Source: Anaerolineae bacterium | Lineage (GTDB): Bacteria > Chloroflexota > Anaerolineae > B4-G1 | Assembly: GCA_030612585.1 (NCBI GenBank) | Contig: JAUWNP010000007.1 | Location: forward strand, 1 to 55,360 | DNA: 55,360 nucleotides | Direction: 5' to 3' | Shown: one piece after another, positions 24,682 to 33,877 of the stretch | How positions within the stretch are numbered: position 1 is the stretch's first letter | Layout: each line of letters begins with the position of its first letter | Made by a program: the position numbers and the translations under genes | The notes under the pieces: model-generated | Database searches by the model: none | What the model saw: the letters and a program-made list of their open reading frames with translations, nothing else | Told to the model about the DNA's origin: nothing

Positions 24682-25818
24682 ATGGCTACGAACGAAACAT
24701 CGGCCGCCCCCGGGGCGGAAAAAACTAAAGTCAGCCAGAGCTATTGGAGCCTGGTGTGGTGGAAGTTTAAGAAAAACCGGCTGGCCATCATCGGTGGAAT
24801 TGTCGTGCTCCTGTTTTACGTGTGTTGCGGGCTGCTGGCAGAGTTTATGGCTCCCTATCGCGTGCATACCCAGTCCAACTTTCTGGAGGCGCCGCCCCAA
24901 TGGCCGCACTTTCGGGACGCCGAGGGCAAGTGGCACCTGCGGCCCTTTGTGTACGGGCAGGAACAGCAGATAGACCAGGCGACGCGTCAGCGCAGTTATG
25001 TGGTGGACACCACCAGGCGCTACCCGATCCACTTTTTCGTCAAGGCCGAGTCCTACAAGTTGTTGGGCCTGATAAAGTGGGATAGGCACCTGTTTGGCGT
25101 TCATCCCGACCAGGAGGAGGCCCACGTCTACCTCCTGGGAACCGACCGGTTGGGTAAGGATCAATTGTCACGCCTGTTTTATGGCGGCCGTATCTCCCTG
25201 TTGATCGGCCTGACGGGCGTGATTATGACCTTGTCCTTTGGAGCGACGCTGGGCGCGATATCGGGCTACTATGGCGGGGCGGTGGACATGTTTGTGCAGC
25301 GCGCGACCGAGTTCCTGGGGGCCTTCCCCGACATCCCGCTGTTTATGGCCCTGGCATCGGTGATCCCGGTAGGCGTGTCGCCCATCCTGGTATACTTTCT
25401 GCTCACCGTCATCCTGGCGTTCGTGCGTTGGGGGGGGCTGGCGCGGCAGGTGCGGGGGCTGGTACTGTCTCTGCGGGAGCGCGAATACGTGCTGGCGGCG
25501 CAAAGCTCTGGCGCCAGCGACCGGCGCATCCTGTTCCAGCACCTGATCCCCGGCGCCATGAGTCACATCATCGTGATCACAACGCTGGCCATTCCGGGCA
25601 TGATTTTGTCGGAGACGGCGTTGAGCTGGCTGGGTCTGGGCATTCGCCCACCCATGACGAGTTGGGGGGTGATGTTGCAGGAGGGCGGCAATATACGCGC
25701 CATCCGTTACGCCCCGTGGCTGCTGATTCCGATCCTGTTCGTCATGTTCGTGGTCCTGGCCTTTAATATGCTGGGCGATGGCCTTCGCGATGCCACGGAT
25801 CCATACGCTGGCCGATAG
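24682..25818 (+). CDS. ABC importer permease, DppC/OppC type
   Basis: A 378-residue permease with the OppC N-terminal segment (WWKFKKNRLAIIGGIVVL), a large extracytoplasmic insert (about 55-160), then five helices and an EAA-like loop (REREYVLAAQSSGASDRRI). The GTDRLGKDQLSRLFYGGRIS motif is typical of the family. The start at 24682 has AGGAGGTG 10 bases upstream; a GTG at 24670 is too close to that site. The gene ends 12 bp before the first ATPase start. Confidence 0.92.
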   Translation: MATNETSAAPGAEKTKVSQSYWSLVWWKFKKNRLAIIGGIVVLLFYVCCGLLAEFMAPYRVHTQSNFLEAPPQWPHFRDAEGKWHLRPFVYGQEQQIDQATRQRSYVVDTTRRYPIHFFVKAESYKLLGLIKWDRHLFGVHPDQEEAHVYLLGTDRLGKDQLSRLFYGGRISLLIGLTGVIMTLSFGATLGAISGYYGGAVDMFVQRATEFLGAFPDIPLFMALASVIPVGVSPILVYFLLTVILAFVRWGGLARQVRGLVLSLREREYVLAAQSSGASDRRILFQHLIPGAMSHIIVITTLAIPGMILSETALSWLGLGIRPPMTSWGVMLQEGGNIRAIRYAPWLLIPILFVMFVVLAFNMLGDGLRDATDPYAGR

Positions 25819-25830
25819 GAGGAGTATGTG

Positions 25831-26913
25831 ATGAGTGAAAATCCACTGTTAGTGGAGGTCAAGAATCTCAAAGTCCAGTTCGACGTGCGGGATGGCATCA
25901 TCAAAGCCGTGGACGGGGCCACCTTTGACATCGTACGGGGCCGGACGCTGGGCGTGATCGGTGAGAGCGGCTGCGGCAAGTCCGTGACCGCCAGGGCTAT
26001 CTTGCGGATGGTCCCCAAGCCCGGTAAGGTCGCGGGGGGGGAGATCCTGTATCACCGCCGCGTCGGGTCCAACGGTTCCGAAATGATCGACATCGTGAGG
26101 ATCAACGATCTGGACCCCGATGGGCGGGAGATCCGCGAGATCCGGGGCGGCGAGATCGGCATGATCTTTCAGGAGCCGATGAGTTCCCTCACCCCTGTTT
26201 ACACCTCTGGCACCCATATCTACGAGGCGGTCAGTCTGCACCGGCTCACGCCCTTCCGCAAGGTCGGAGCCCAGATAGCGGAGACCGTTCAGGCGCACCG
26301 GAAGGTCACCAAAGAGGAAGCCCGCGAGATCGCCATCGAGATGCTGCACCGGGTGGGGCTGCCGAAACCAGAGGAGCGGGTGGACAGTTACCCGCACCAG
26401 TTGAGCGGCGGGCAGCGGCAGCGGGTCATGATCGCCATCGCCCTCTCCTGCCAGCCGGCGATGCTGATCGCCGACGAGCCGACGACGGCGCTGGACGTGT
26501 CCATCGAGGCGCAGATCCTGGACATTATGCGCGATCTGCAGGAAACGGTTGACATGGCCATCATGTTCATCACCCACAACCTGGGCGTCGTCGCTGAGAT
26601 GGCCCAGGACATGGTCGTGATGTACATGGGCAAGGTGGTGGAAAAGGCCAGTGTCCTCGATATATTCTACGAAGCCCAGCATCCCTACACACGCGCCTTG
26701 CTCAAGTCCATCCCCCACGTGGGCAAGAAAAGCCAGGAAAGGTTGGCCACCATCACGGGTATGGTGCCTGACCCGTTCAACCTGCCATCGGGGTGCGTCT
26801 TCCATCCGCGCTGCCCAGAGTATATGCCGGGCAAGTGCGACCGGATCGTACCATCGTGGACGCAGGTGGGAGAAGACCACTGGGCGCGGTGTCTGCTTTA
26901 CGAGGAGGTGTGA
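25831..26913 (+). CDS. ABC importer ATPase, DppD/OppD type
   Basis: A 360-residue nucleotide-binding subunit. Walker A is GESGCGKS, signature SGGQRQRV, Walker [12 protein letters not shown], and the H-loop lies in FITHNLG. The C-terminal OppD extension carries the cysteine cluster ([10 protein letters not shown]...CDR...CLL) that binds an iron-sulfur centre in several homologues. Start at 25831 with TAGGAGGAG upstream. The next gene starts only six bases after the stop. Confidence 0.93.
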   Translation: MSENPLLVEVKNLKVQFDVRDGIIKAVDGATFDIVRGRTLGVIGESGCGKSVTARAILRMVPKPGKVAGGEILYHRRVGSNGSEMIDIVRINDLDPDGREIREIRGGEIGMIFQEPMSSLTPVYTSGTHIYEAVSLHRLTPFRKVGAQIAETVQAHRKVTKEEAREIAIEMLHRVGLPKPEERVDSYPHQLSGGQRQRVMIAIALSCQPAMLIADEPTTALDVSIEAQILDIMRDLQETVDMAIMFITHNLGVVAEMAQDMVVMYMGKVVEKASVLDIFYEAQHPYTRALLKSIPHVGKKSQERLATITGMVPDPFNLPSGCVFHPRCPEYMPGKCDRIVPSWTQVGEDHWARCLLYEEV

Positions 26914-26918
26914 GGAGC

Positions 26919-27953
26919 ATGGCCGAACGTACACAAACCAACAACATCCTGCTGAATGTCAAGGGGTTAAAAAAGTACTTTCCCATCCACAAAGGTCTGC
27001 TACGCAAGGTCGCGGGGTACGTCAAGGCAGTGGACAACGTCAGTTTTTTTGTCCGCGAGGGCGAGACGCTGGGGTTGGTGGGCGAGAGTGGCTGCGGCAA
27101 GACCACGGCGAGCCGCTCCATCATCCGGTTATATGAACCAACCGCCGGAGATATTCACTTCAAAACCGCCATGTTCTCATCTGACGGCAAGCCCCAGATG
27201 GTAGACCTGCGCGAGTTGGACAAGGATCAGATGAAGCTGGTCCGGCGGGAAATATCCATGATCTTTCAGGATCCGGTCGGCTCGCTGAACCCTAGAATGA
27301 GCGTGTTCGACATCATCTCGGAGCCGTTGGTGATCCACGACCAGGCCACAGGTGCCGAGGAGACCGTCGTCCAACTCCTGGATCGCGTGGGGTTACGGCC
27401 GGAGCATATGCGCCGCTACCCGCACGAGTTCTCGGGCGGCCAGCGGCAGCGTATCGGCATCGCCCGCGCCCTGGCTCTGCATCCGCGCCTGATCTTTTGT
27501 GATGAGCCTGTCTCCGCCCTCGATGTGTCCATCCAGGCGCAGACGCTGAACCTGTTGCAGGACTTGCAGGCCGACTTTGACCTGGCTTACGTCTTCGTCG
27601 CCCACGACCTGAGCGTGGTGCAACACATCTCCGACCGCGTGGCGGTGATGTACGTGGGCAAGATCGCAGAGCTGACTGACTCGGACACATTGTACAACAA
27701 TCCACTCCATCCCTACACCGAGGCATTGATGTCGTCCGTGCCCAAGCCGGACCCCAAGTACCAGTCGAAGCGCATCATCATGTCGGGCGACGTGGCGGAT
27801 CCATCCAATCCACCGCCGGGGTGCTACTTCCATCCTCGCTGCCGGTATGCCAAGGACATCTGCAGTCAAAAGGAACCCGAGTTCCGCGAACTCAAGCCGG
27901 ACCACTTTGTCTCCTGCCATCGCGCCGAGGAGTTACAACTGAAGGGCGTGTAG
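26919..27953 (+). CDS. ABC importer ATPase, DppF/OppF type
   Basis: A 344-residue partner ATPase: Walker A GESGCGKT, a Q-loop in [15 protein letters not shown], signature SGGQRQRIG, Walker [13 protein letters not shown] and FVAHDLSVV. The C-terminal oligopeptide-transporter extension has [15 protein letters not shown]. The start at 26919 is preceded by GAGGAG; an upstream frame from 26793 overlaps the previous gene and is not needed. It is the last gene of the importer operon; palindromic repeats follow. Confidence 0.93.
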   Translation: MAERTQTNNILLNVKGLKKYFPIHKGLLRKVAGYVKAVDNVSFFVREGETLGLVGESGCGKTTASRSIIRLYEPTAGDIHFKTAMFSSDGKPQMVDLRELDKDQMKLVRREISMIFQDPVGSLNPRMSVFDIISEPLVIHDQATGAEETVVQLLDRVGLRPEHMRRYPHEFSGGQRQRIGIARALALHPRLIFCDEPVSALDVSIQAQTLNLLQDLQADFDLAYVFVAHDLSVVQHISDRVAVMYVGKIAELTDSDTLYNNPLHPYTEALMSSVPKPDPKYQSKRIIMSGDVADPSNPPPGCYFHPRCRYAKDICSQKEPEFRELKPDHFVSCHRAEELQLKGV

Positions 27954-27963
27954 AATAAGAGTT

Positions 27964-28020
27964 GTAGTGGCGACTTCAGTCGCTCTGGCCCCCGCTATGA
28001 ACGACTGAAGTCGTTACTAC
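27964..28020. repeat. CGACTTCAGTCG-type inverted repeat, copy 1
   Basis: Left arm 27964-27983 and right arm 28001-28020 share GTAGT..CGACTTCAGTCG and its complement, with a 17-nt loop. It lies just after the importer operon and may end its transcript. A second copy follows at 28047-28106. Confidence 0.75.
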
Positions 28021-28046
28021 GGGAAAACCGGCAGGATATAGGAATT

Positions 28047-28106
28047 GTAGTGATGACTTCAGTCGCTTAGTCTCCCATTATTGTGAGCGACTGAAGTCGT
28101 TGTTAT
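28047..28106. repeat. CGACTTCAGTCG-type inverted repeat, copy 2
   Basis: Arms around GTAGTGATGACTTCAGTCGC (28047-28066) and GCGACTGAAGTCGTTGTTAT (28087-28106). Same element as copy 1 with a different loop, so the pair is a dispersed palindromic repeat, not a one-off terminator. Confidence 0.75.
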
Positions 28107-28149
28107 GCCAGCAGGGTTGTTCAGTTCTCGACAACTCCCCCTCTGCTCT

Positions 28150-28450
28150 GTCATTCTGAGCTACGCGTGGCGCGAATGCGCCACCACTCATTGTGCAAGA
28201 AACAATCAACTTGTCATTGCGAGGAGCGCCAGCGACGAAGCACCGCCACGCCTGCCACGAGTACTCGCAGTGGAGTACTCGCGGTGGCAATCCCCAATGG
28301 CCCAGGTGGAGATTGCTTCGCTGCGCTCGCAATGACACCGCCCGCCTATGTTTCTTAGTAGGAGCGAAGCGACGAAGAATCTCACCTTACCACAACGATT
28401 TCCCAGGTCATAACAGAGATTCTTCGCTCCCTACGGTCGCTCAGAATGAC
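28150..28450. repeat. Nested inverted-repeat elements upstream of the GH13 gene
   Basis: Outer ends GTCATTCTGAGC (28150) and GCTCAGAATGAC (28439-28450) are complementary. Inside, GTCATTGCGAGGAGCG (28213) pairs with the segment ending CGCAATGAC (about 28335), and GGAGCGAAGCGACGAAGAATCTC (28361 on) pairs with GAGATTCTTCGCTCC (28416 on). The inner element appears inserted in the outer one. Frames crossing it are open by chance and make no recognisable protein. Confidence 0.7.
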
Positions 28451-28474
28451 GGTTATTTGAGAAAGGAGAATTCA

Positions 28475-30208
28475 GTGAACAAAAAAATCTCAATGCAAGA
28501 ACTGAAATGGTGGCAGAAAGCAGTCTTTTACCAGATCTATCCCCGCAGTTTCGCCGACGGCAACGGTGACGGCATCGGTGATTTCTACGGGATGCTTGAC
28601 CGCCTCGACTACCTGCAAGACCTGGGCATTGACGCCTTATGGCTTTCGCCCCATTACCCCTCGCCCTTCTTCGACTGTGGCTACGACGTCGCCGACTATA
28701 CCGGTGTCGCGCCTGAGCATGGCACACTGGATGACTTCAAACGCTTTCTGGACGGGGCACACGAACGCAGCCTCCGTGTGATCCTCGATCTGGTGCTGAA
28801 CCACAGTTCCGACCAGCATCCCTGGTTCATCGAGTCCCGCTCCAGCCGCGACAACCCCAAACGAGACTGGTACGTCTGGCGCGACGGAAAGGACGGCGGC
28901 CCGCCCAACAACTGGTACTCTGGCTTTGGCGGTCCGGCCTGGGAGTACGACCCAGCCACTGACCAATATTACTATCACTTTTTCATGAAAGAGCAGCCCG
29001 ACCTCAACTGGCGCAACCCGGAGGTCAAACAGGCGCTGTGGGACGCGGTGCGCTTCTGGCTCGACCTGGGCGTGGATGGTTTTCGCCTCGACGCCATCGC
29101 TACGATCTTTGAGCATCCAGATTTGCCTGACCAGGCTGCCGAGATGTCGTTGCTCGAGATGCGTCGTGCTTTCATCTCCGCAGCCGCCGGCAGCGAAGAA
29201 TGGGAGCGGCTCGTCGAACAGCAGAAGACAATGTTTCAATACCAGATTGAACAGCCCGGCATACACGAGTTGATGCAGGAATTGCGAACGGTCGTTGACG
29301 AGTACCCCGGCCGCGTGTTGGTGGGCGAGACGGACGAGATCGCCTACTACGGCGACGGGACCAATGAACTGCACCTGGCCTTTAACTTTCCGCTGATGAA
29401 GACCGAACGGATCACGCCCGCCTGGGTGCGCGCCAACCAGCAGGAGCGGTTGTCCGCGCTGCCGCCCGGCGCCTGGCCCTGCAACACGCTGAACAACCAC
29501 GACGCACCGCGCGTCTACAGCCGCTATGGCGATGGGCAGAATGACGCGGCGCTCGCCCGGCTGCACCTGGCGCTTTTGATCACCCTGCGCGGTACCCCCT
29601 TTCTCTACAACGGCGAGGAAATCGGCATGACCGATTTTATGTTGGAGGAGATCAGCCAGTTCCGGGACACACCGCTGGCTAGAATGTATCCCATACTGAT
29701 GGAGGAACTGGGAATATCGCCAGCCGAGGCCCTGGCCGTGGTGAACCACGTGGGCCGCGACAAGTGCCGCACGCCAGTGCAGTGGGCCAACGCCCCCAAC
29801 GGAGGCTTTAGCCCGGCCGGCGTGCAGACCTGGCTGCCCGTGAACCCCAACTACTCCCAGAGTATCAACGTGACCGACCAGTTGGCTGACCCTGACTCGC
29901 TGCTGAACTTCTACCGCCGCTTGCTGCGCGTGCGCAAGCAGACCCCCGCGCTCATCGTCGGCGACTACAGGTCGCTGCACGAGGAGGCAGAAGACTATCT
30001 GGCATTCCTGCGCTCCTGCAGTGAGCAAACCTGCCTGGTAGTGTTGAATATGTCCGATCAGGCCCACACACTAAACTTTGCTGGCTCGATTGGACTGGAT
30101 GCCCACACAGCCCGCACTGTCTTTTCCAGCCACACACGGGGCGATAGAGATGACCTGTCTCAGTTGGCTATAGCCCCCTTTGAGATCTACATCGCTGAGA
30201 TCGTCTAA
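28475..30208 (+). CDS. GH13 alpha-glucosidase / oligo-glucosidase
   Basis: A 577-residue alpha-amylase-superfamily enzyme with retaining chemistry. N-terminal WWQKAVFYQIYPRSFADGNGD, region I DLVLNHSS (from D105), region II GFRLDAI with nucleophile D206, region III VGETDE with acid/base E285, region IV NNHDAPR with D343. This fits exo-acting alpha-glucosidases more than endo-amylases. No signal peptide, so it is cytoplasmic. The start is the GTG at 28475, six bases after AAAGGAG; the frame upstream is repeat sequence. Probably hydrolyses malto- or isomalto-oligosaccharides brought in by the adjacent importer. Confidence 0.9.
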   Translation: MNKKISMQELKWWQKAVFYQIYPRSFADGNGDGIGDFYGMLDRLDYLQDLGIDALWLSPHYPSPFFDCGYDVADYTGVAPEHGTLDDFKRFLDGAHERSLRVILDLVLNHSSDQHPWFIESRSSRDNPKRDWYVWRDGKDGGPPNNWYSGFGGPAWEYDPATDQYYYHFFMKEQPDLNWRNPEVKQALWDAVRFWLDLGVDGFRLDAIATIFEHPDLPDQAAEMSLLEMRRAFISAAAGSEEWERLVEQQKTMFQYQIEQPGIHELMQELRTVVDEYPGRVLVGETDEIAYYGDGTNELHLAFNFPLMKTERITPAWVRANQQERLSALPPGAWPCNTLNNHDAPRVYSRYGDGQNDAALARLHLALLITLRGTPFLYNGEEIGMTDFMLEEISQFRDTPLARMYPILMEELGISPAEALAVVNHVGRDKCRTPVQWANAPNGGFSPAGVQTWLPVNPNYSQSINVTDQLADPDSLLNFYRRLLRVRKQTPALIVGDYRSLHEEAEDYLAFLRSCSEQTCLVVLNMSDQAHTLNFAGSIGLDAHTARTVFSSHTRGDRDDLSQLAIAPFEIYIAEIV

Positions 30209-30221
30209 TACAACGACACAT

Positions 30222-30290
30222 AGAAGACGTGAGACGTGAAACCTGATCGGCTGTCCACGTTTCCTGCCTCACGTCTTCACGTTTTGCACC
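30222..30290. repeat. Imperfect inverted repeat of ACGTGA/TCACGT words
   Basis: GAAGACGTGAGACGTGAAAC and CACGTTTCCTGCCTCACGTCTTCACG face each other between the GH13 and MFS genes. A weak stem or terminator is possible. It resembles the other word-like repeats. Confidence 0.5.
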
Positions 30291-30309
30291 CTGCAACTCG
30301 AATCGAATA

Positions 30310-31566
30310 ATGTTTCCATCTACGTCAGATTCATCAACGGAAACGGCGTCACTCGAAAGGCCGGGGCAGATTTCCAAAACAATCGGTTACTATGCCGCCT
30401 TCGCTGCCCTGGGCATGGTTGGAGCCTCGCTGGGGCCAACTCTGCCCGGCCTGGCCGAACATACCCAAACCCAGATTAGCGAGATCAGTTTTCTTTTCAC
30501 AGCCCGTTCGCTGGGATTCCTGCTCGGCTCCTTTTTTGGGGGGCGATTGTATGATCGGTCGCCAGGCCATCCACTGATGGCTGCCGTACTGATCATTATG
30601 GCCGTGATGATGGCATTGGTGCCTTTAATCTCGCTGCTGTGGTTACTGGCCGCTACCTTGCTAATTATGGGCGCGGCCGAAGGCACATTGGACGTGGGTG
30701 GCAACACTTTGTTGATCTGGGTGCATCGTCACAAAGTTGGGCCATTTATGAATGGACTGCACTTTTTCTTTGGGGCCGGCGCTTTTCTGTCACCGATCAT
30801 CATTGCCCAAACAGCGTTAATCAGCGGCGATATTACCTGGGCTTATTGGGTATTAGCCTCGCTGATGCTGCCAGTGATTGTCTGGTTGCTGCGCCTGCCC
30901 AGCCCCACGGTTCAGGCGGTTTCTAAAGGCGACCCCGTGAGACAGATCAATCGTCGTTCGACGGCTCGGCTGAGCTCGCCGAAGCCTGAGGCTCACAAAC
31001 GTCTGCTGGTTGCTCTGATTGCACTGTTCTTTTTTCTCTACACAGGAGCAGAGATTAGTTTTGGCGGCTGGATATTCACCTACGCCATGGCTCTGGGCCT
31101 GAGCGGCGAAACGGCTGCCGCTTATCTGACTTCGGCATTTTGGGGAGCGCTCACCCTGGGCCGGCTGCTGACCATTCCTGTCGCTGCTCGTCTTAGACCT
31201 CGCTCTATCCTGCTTGGTGGTTTGGCAGGATGCCTGGTCAGTGTAGGCATCATCTTGCTGTGGTCAAACGCATTGGCAGCGACCTGGCTGGGCACACTGG
31301 GGCTGGGTTTCTCAATGGCCTCCATCTTTCCTACCACGCTCTCCCTGGCCGAACGGCGTTTGACGATTACCGGCCGGGTATCCGGCTGGTTTTTTGCCGG
31401 GGCCAGCGCGGGTGGCATGACCCTGCCCTGGCTGATCGGACAACTCTTCGAGCCTATTGGGCCACAGGTCATGATGTTCGCCATCATGGTTGATCTGATC
31501 ATAGCCTTGGGCATTTTTGCTGTGTTGATTCTCCACTCGGGCCGGCCTGTGATGAACGGGAGATGA
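30310..31566 (+). CDS. MFS transporter, FucP/MFSD4-like
   Basis: A 418-residue carrier with 12 predicted helices, a short hydrophilic N-terminus and a central loop (about 205-235). ARSLGFLLGSFFGGRLYDR is the loop 2-3 MFS signature, and NGLHFFFGAGAFLSPI is typical of FucP and NaGLT1/MFSD4-type sugar carriers. The central loop contains a palindromic word (30963-30986) read in frame as ARLSSPKP. It lies beside the GH13 gene, so sugar uptake or efflux is plausible; substrate unknown. No strong Shine-Dalgarno seen, so the exact start is less sure. Confidence 0.82.
   Translation: MFPSTSDSSTETASLERPGQISKTIGYYAAFAALGMVGASLGPTLPGLAEHTQTQISEISFLFTARSLGFLLGSFFGGRLYDRSPGHPLMAAVLIIMAVMMALVPLISLLWLLAATLLIMGAAEGTLDVGGNTLLIWVHRHKVGPFMNGLHFFFGAGAFLSPIIIAQTALISGDITWAYWVLASLMLPVIVWLLRLPSPTVQAVSKGDPVRQINRRSTARLSSPKPEAHKRLLVALIALFFFLYTGAEISFGGWIFTYAMALGLSGETAAAYLTSAFWGALTLGRLLTIPVAARLRPRSILLGGLAGCLVSVGIILLWSNALAATWLGTLGLGFSMASIFPTTLSLAERRLTITGRVSGWFFAGASAGGMTLPWLIGQLFEPIGPQVMMFAIMVDLIIALGIFAVLILHSGRPVMNGR
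30963..30986. repeat. GGCTCGGCTGAGCTCGCCGAAGCC palindromic word inside the MFS gene
   Basis: Shown whole as a 24-bp site, with 12-bp imperfect arms around GAGCTC. It is a relative of the CCCTGAG...TCGAAGGG word in the kinase and GH65 genes. It falls in the cytoplasmic loop between the two halves of the carrier, where an insertion is tolerable. Confidence 0.6.
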
Positions 31567-31587
31567 AGAAGAGGCGACGAGAATAGC

Positions 31588-31713
31588 GTGCCGGTCCATG
31601 CCGAGGATGGTTCGTCTCCAGACGAGGCAGTGCTGGAGAACATTCTCAATCCGTCACCTTACCTGGACATTGCGCTCAGAATTAGGAAGGGGTATAATAA
31701 CTGCCCATGGTGA
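31588..31713 (+). pseudogene. Fossil C-terminus of an M23-like/GT39-fusion paralogue
   Basis: Translation of this stretch gives a 41-residue tail containing EDGSSPDEAVLEN and NPSPYLDIALR. It resembles the end of the next gene (ALEDGSFPSE...LDPSPYLGTIR). It is in the same frame as the end of the MFS gene but has no start of its own. It looks like the remnant of a duplicated or deleted gene. The resemblance is read by eye over a short segment, so confidence is moderate to low. Confidence 0.4.
31670..31698 (+). promoter_or_regulatory. Promoter-like sequence before the GT39 fusion gene
   Basis: TTGCGC (31670-31675), 17-bp spacer, TATAAT (31693-31698). The -10 is perfect and the -35 keeps TTG. 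It gives a leader of about 45 nt to the ATG at 31754, and it lies within the fossil fragment. Confidence 0.55.
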
Positions 31714-31753
31714 ATTGAACAGTACCCAGGCTCAACGTTTTTGGTAAGGAACA

Positions 31754-33862
31754 ATGACCATGAACCAACAGGCAAGGAAGTGGGGTGCGCTTATCGGGCC
31801 ATTTTTGGAAGATGGGGCCAAGATCATGCTGCTGATATTTCTGTCTCTGGCAATGTTGATCTTGCTTCTCCACACTCTTATGGCGCTCTTCCACCGGTAT
31901 CCTTTGGACTATGGCGAAGCACCCCTGGTTGATCAGACCATGCGCCTGGCGGCCGGGCAGAACATCTATCGCCCGAATCTCTCGTCACCGCCGTACACCA
32001 TCTCCAACTATCCGCCGTTGTACCCGTTGTCAATGGTGCCCTTTGTCAAATTGTTCGGCCCGAACTTGAGCGCCGGGCGTATCATTTCGCTGTTGTCCGC
32101 ACTGGCCTCGGCGACGTTCCTGGCGTTGATCGTCTACTATACTGGCTCACAAGATCGCCTGGCGGCCATGGTCACCGGCACGCTCTTTCTGACCATTCCC
32201 TACGTGGTGGGATGGTCTGCCCTGGCGCGCGTGGACATGCTCGCCCTGGCCTTCAGCACGGCCGGGCTGTACGTGGCGGCTCGCTGGCCCACGACTCGGC
32301 GGGGGCTGGTCGTCTCGGCGCTGCTGCTGGTCGCGGCGATCTATACCCGCCAGTCCTATGCCCTGGCCGCGCCGCTGGCAGCCTTCGTCTGGTTGCTGAC
32401 ACAAGACTGGCGACAAGCCCTCAAGTTGGCGGGGCTGGTCGGTGGAATGAGTCTGGTTCTCTTCCTCGCCCTGAACCTACTCACCGGGGGCGGTTTCTTT
32501 TACAACATCGTCGCGGCCAACGTCAACGAGTTTAATATTGAGACAGTCAAAAGAACCGGGCGCAATCTGTGGGAGGCAGCCTCCATCCTGCTCGTACTCG
32601 GTGGCGTGTCTCTGTTCCTCGCCCCCCGGCGGGTGAAAACCTGGTCGCTCCTGATACCATACCTGATCGGGGCCTGCCTCTCGGCAGCGACCATCGGCAA
32701 GATAGGCTCTAACGTCAATTACTTGCTGGAATTTTCCGCCGCTCTCACCCTGACAGCCGGTGCTCTCCTCGCCTGGAGCCGCGAACGTCCCTGGGTGCGT
32801 GCCCTCGTGCTCATCCTACTGACCTTGCAGGTTGGACAGTTGATGAAGGCTACCCTGAGTGGCCCCGTCGAATCTATAAAGTGGCGGGTTAATCCTGGGA
32901 AGGAACTCGATGACCTGGAGTGGATCGTTGAAACGGCGGACGACCCCGTGCTGGCCGATGAGTTTATGGGTATGCTGACGCTACAAAACCGGTCGCTCTA
33001 CGTCCAGCCCTTTGAGGTCACGCAGTTGGCTAACGCGGGCCTCTGGGATCAGACCGATTTGCTCGCCGGCATCCGGGATCAAGAGTTCCCCATCATTCTC
33101 ATCCATCACTTTATGGGGCACCCGGTGTACAAAGAACGCTGGACACCAGAGATGCTCTCGGCCATCACCGAGAACTATGCGGCCACCGAGTTTTTGGCTC
33201 AAACCATCGTCTTTCGCCCCCGCGATGCGGAGAATGAACCGGCCGGCCTCGAAGGCTGTCCTGGCGCCCCCTGGCCGCTGCCCACCCGTGGCGACATGGG
33301 AATGTGGTGGACTACCTATCAGATTGGTTTCATGGGCGAGGGCTATGAGAACACTGTGCCGGTCTACGCCGTGGCCACTGGCCTGCTGTTGCGCCGTCCG
33401 GACTGGGACGGCGGTGTGGCGATTCAACACGACGACCCAGTGCGGCCGGGCGAGAAGGTATGGTCATTCTATGGGGACATGGCTGGTGGCGAGGATGGTG
33501 AGCCTTTCGTCGTCGCGGACTTTCCGCTGGGCAGCGAAGGCGTGCCGGTCGAAGCGGGACAGTTGCTCGGCTACCAGGGGGCATGGGGTGGGAGCCCAGG
33601 GAGGCCCATGTGGACACACCTGCACTTTGCCGTAGTGTCGGCGTTAGAGGACGGATCATTTCCGAGCGAGATAGTGGGGCTGGCGCCGGAGGACGAGTTC
33701 TCCTCAGAAGACGTACCCCTAATGCCGGAGGAGGAGACGCCCTCCAGAGACGCAGAGATAGAGTTTGCCCTCGACCCATCGCCATATCTGGGTACTATCC
33801 GCAGCCAGGTTATGGGCGTCCCCACGTGGCTGCCGTTGCGCTGCCAGGAGAGGGCGCCCTGA
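31754..33862 (+). CDS. GT39-like membrane glycosyltransferase fused to a degenerate M23-like domain
   Basis: A 702-residue protein in two parts. Residues 1-400 are a polytopic GT-C fold with about ten helices; the first extracytoplasmic loop has LDYGEAPL and YPPLYPLSM, the acidic and Tyr-Pro-Pro motifs of lipid-linked-sugar transferases (GT39/ArnT-like). Residues about 525-630 look like a LytM/M23 peptidase fold: VYAVATGLLLRR, GGVAIQHDDPVRPGE, then VPVEAGQLLGYQG and THLHFAV (H622, H624). The first zinc-ligand motif of M23 (HxGxD) is absent, so it is probably not an active peptidase. An acidic tail follows. Neither the fusion nor its role is familiar to me. The start could also be the ATG at 31760. 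Confidence 0.7.
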   Translation: MTMNQQARKWGALIGPFLEDGAKIMLLIFLSLAMLILLLHTLMALFHRYPLDYGEAPLVDQTMRLAAGQNIYRPNLSSPPYTISNYPPLYPLSMVPFVKLFGPNLSAGRIISLLSALASATFLALIVYYTGSQDRLAAMVTGTLFLTIPYVVGWSALARVDMLALAFSTAGLYVAARWPTTRRGLVVSALLLVAAIYTRQSYALAAPLAAFVWLLTQDWRQALKLAGLVGGMSLVLFLALNLLTGGGFFYNIVAANVNEFNIETVKRTGRNLWEAASILLVLGGVSLFLAPRRVKTWSLLIPYLIGACLSAATIGKIGSNVNYLLEFSAALTLTAGALLAWSRERPWVRALVLILLTLQVGQLMKATLSGPVESIKWRVNPGKELDDLEWIVETADDPVLADEFMGMLTLQNRSLYVQPFEVTQLANAGLWDQTDLLAGIRDQEFPIILIHHFMGHPVYKERWTPEMLSAITENYAATEFLAQTIVFRPRDAENEPAGLEGCPGAPWPLPTRGDMGMWWTTYQIGFMGEGYENTVPVYAVATGLLLRRPDWDGGVAIQHDDPVRPGEKVWSFYGDMAGGEDGEPFVVADFPLGSEGVPVEAGQLLGYQGAWGGSPGRPMWTHLHFAVVSALEDGSFPSEIVGLAPEDEFSSEDVPLMPEEETPSRDAEIEFALDPSPYLGTIRSQVMGVPTWLPLRCQERAP

Positions 33863-33877
33863 ACAGGAGAATTGGAA

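Noticed and set aside
23641..25164. Long open frame antisense to the ABC permeases
   Set aside because: His/Gln-rich composition typical of the complement of membrane-protein codons; no start signal or family resemblance.
28193..28474. N-terminal extension of the GH13 enzyme
   Set aside because: The frame runs through palindromic repeats; GTG at 28475 has a good Shine-Dalgarno and begins just before the conserved GH13 domain.
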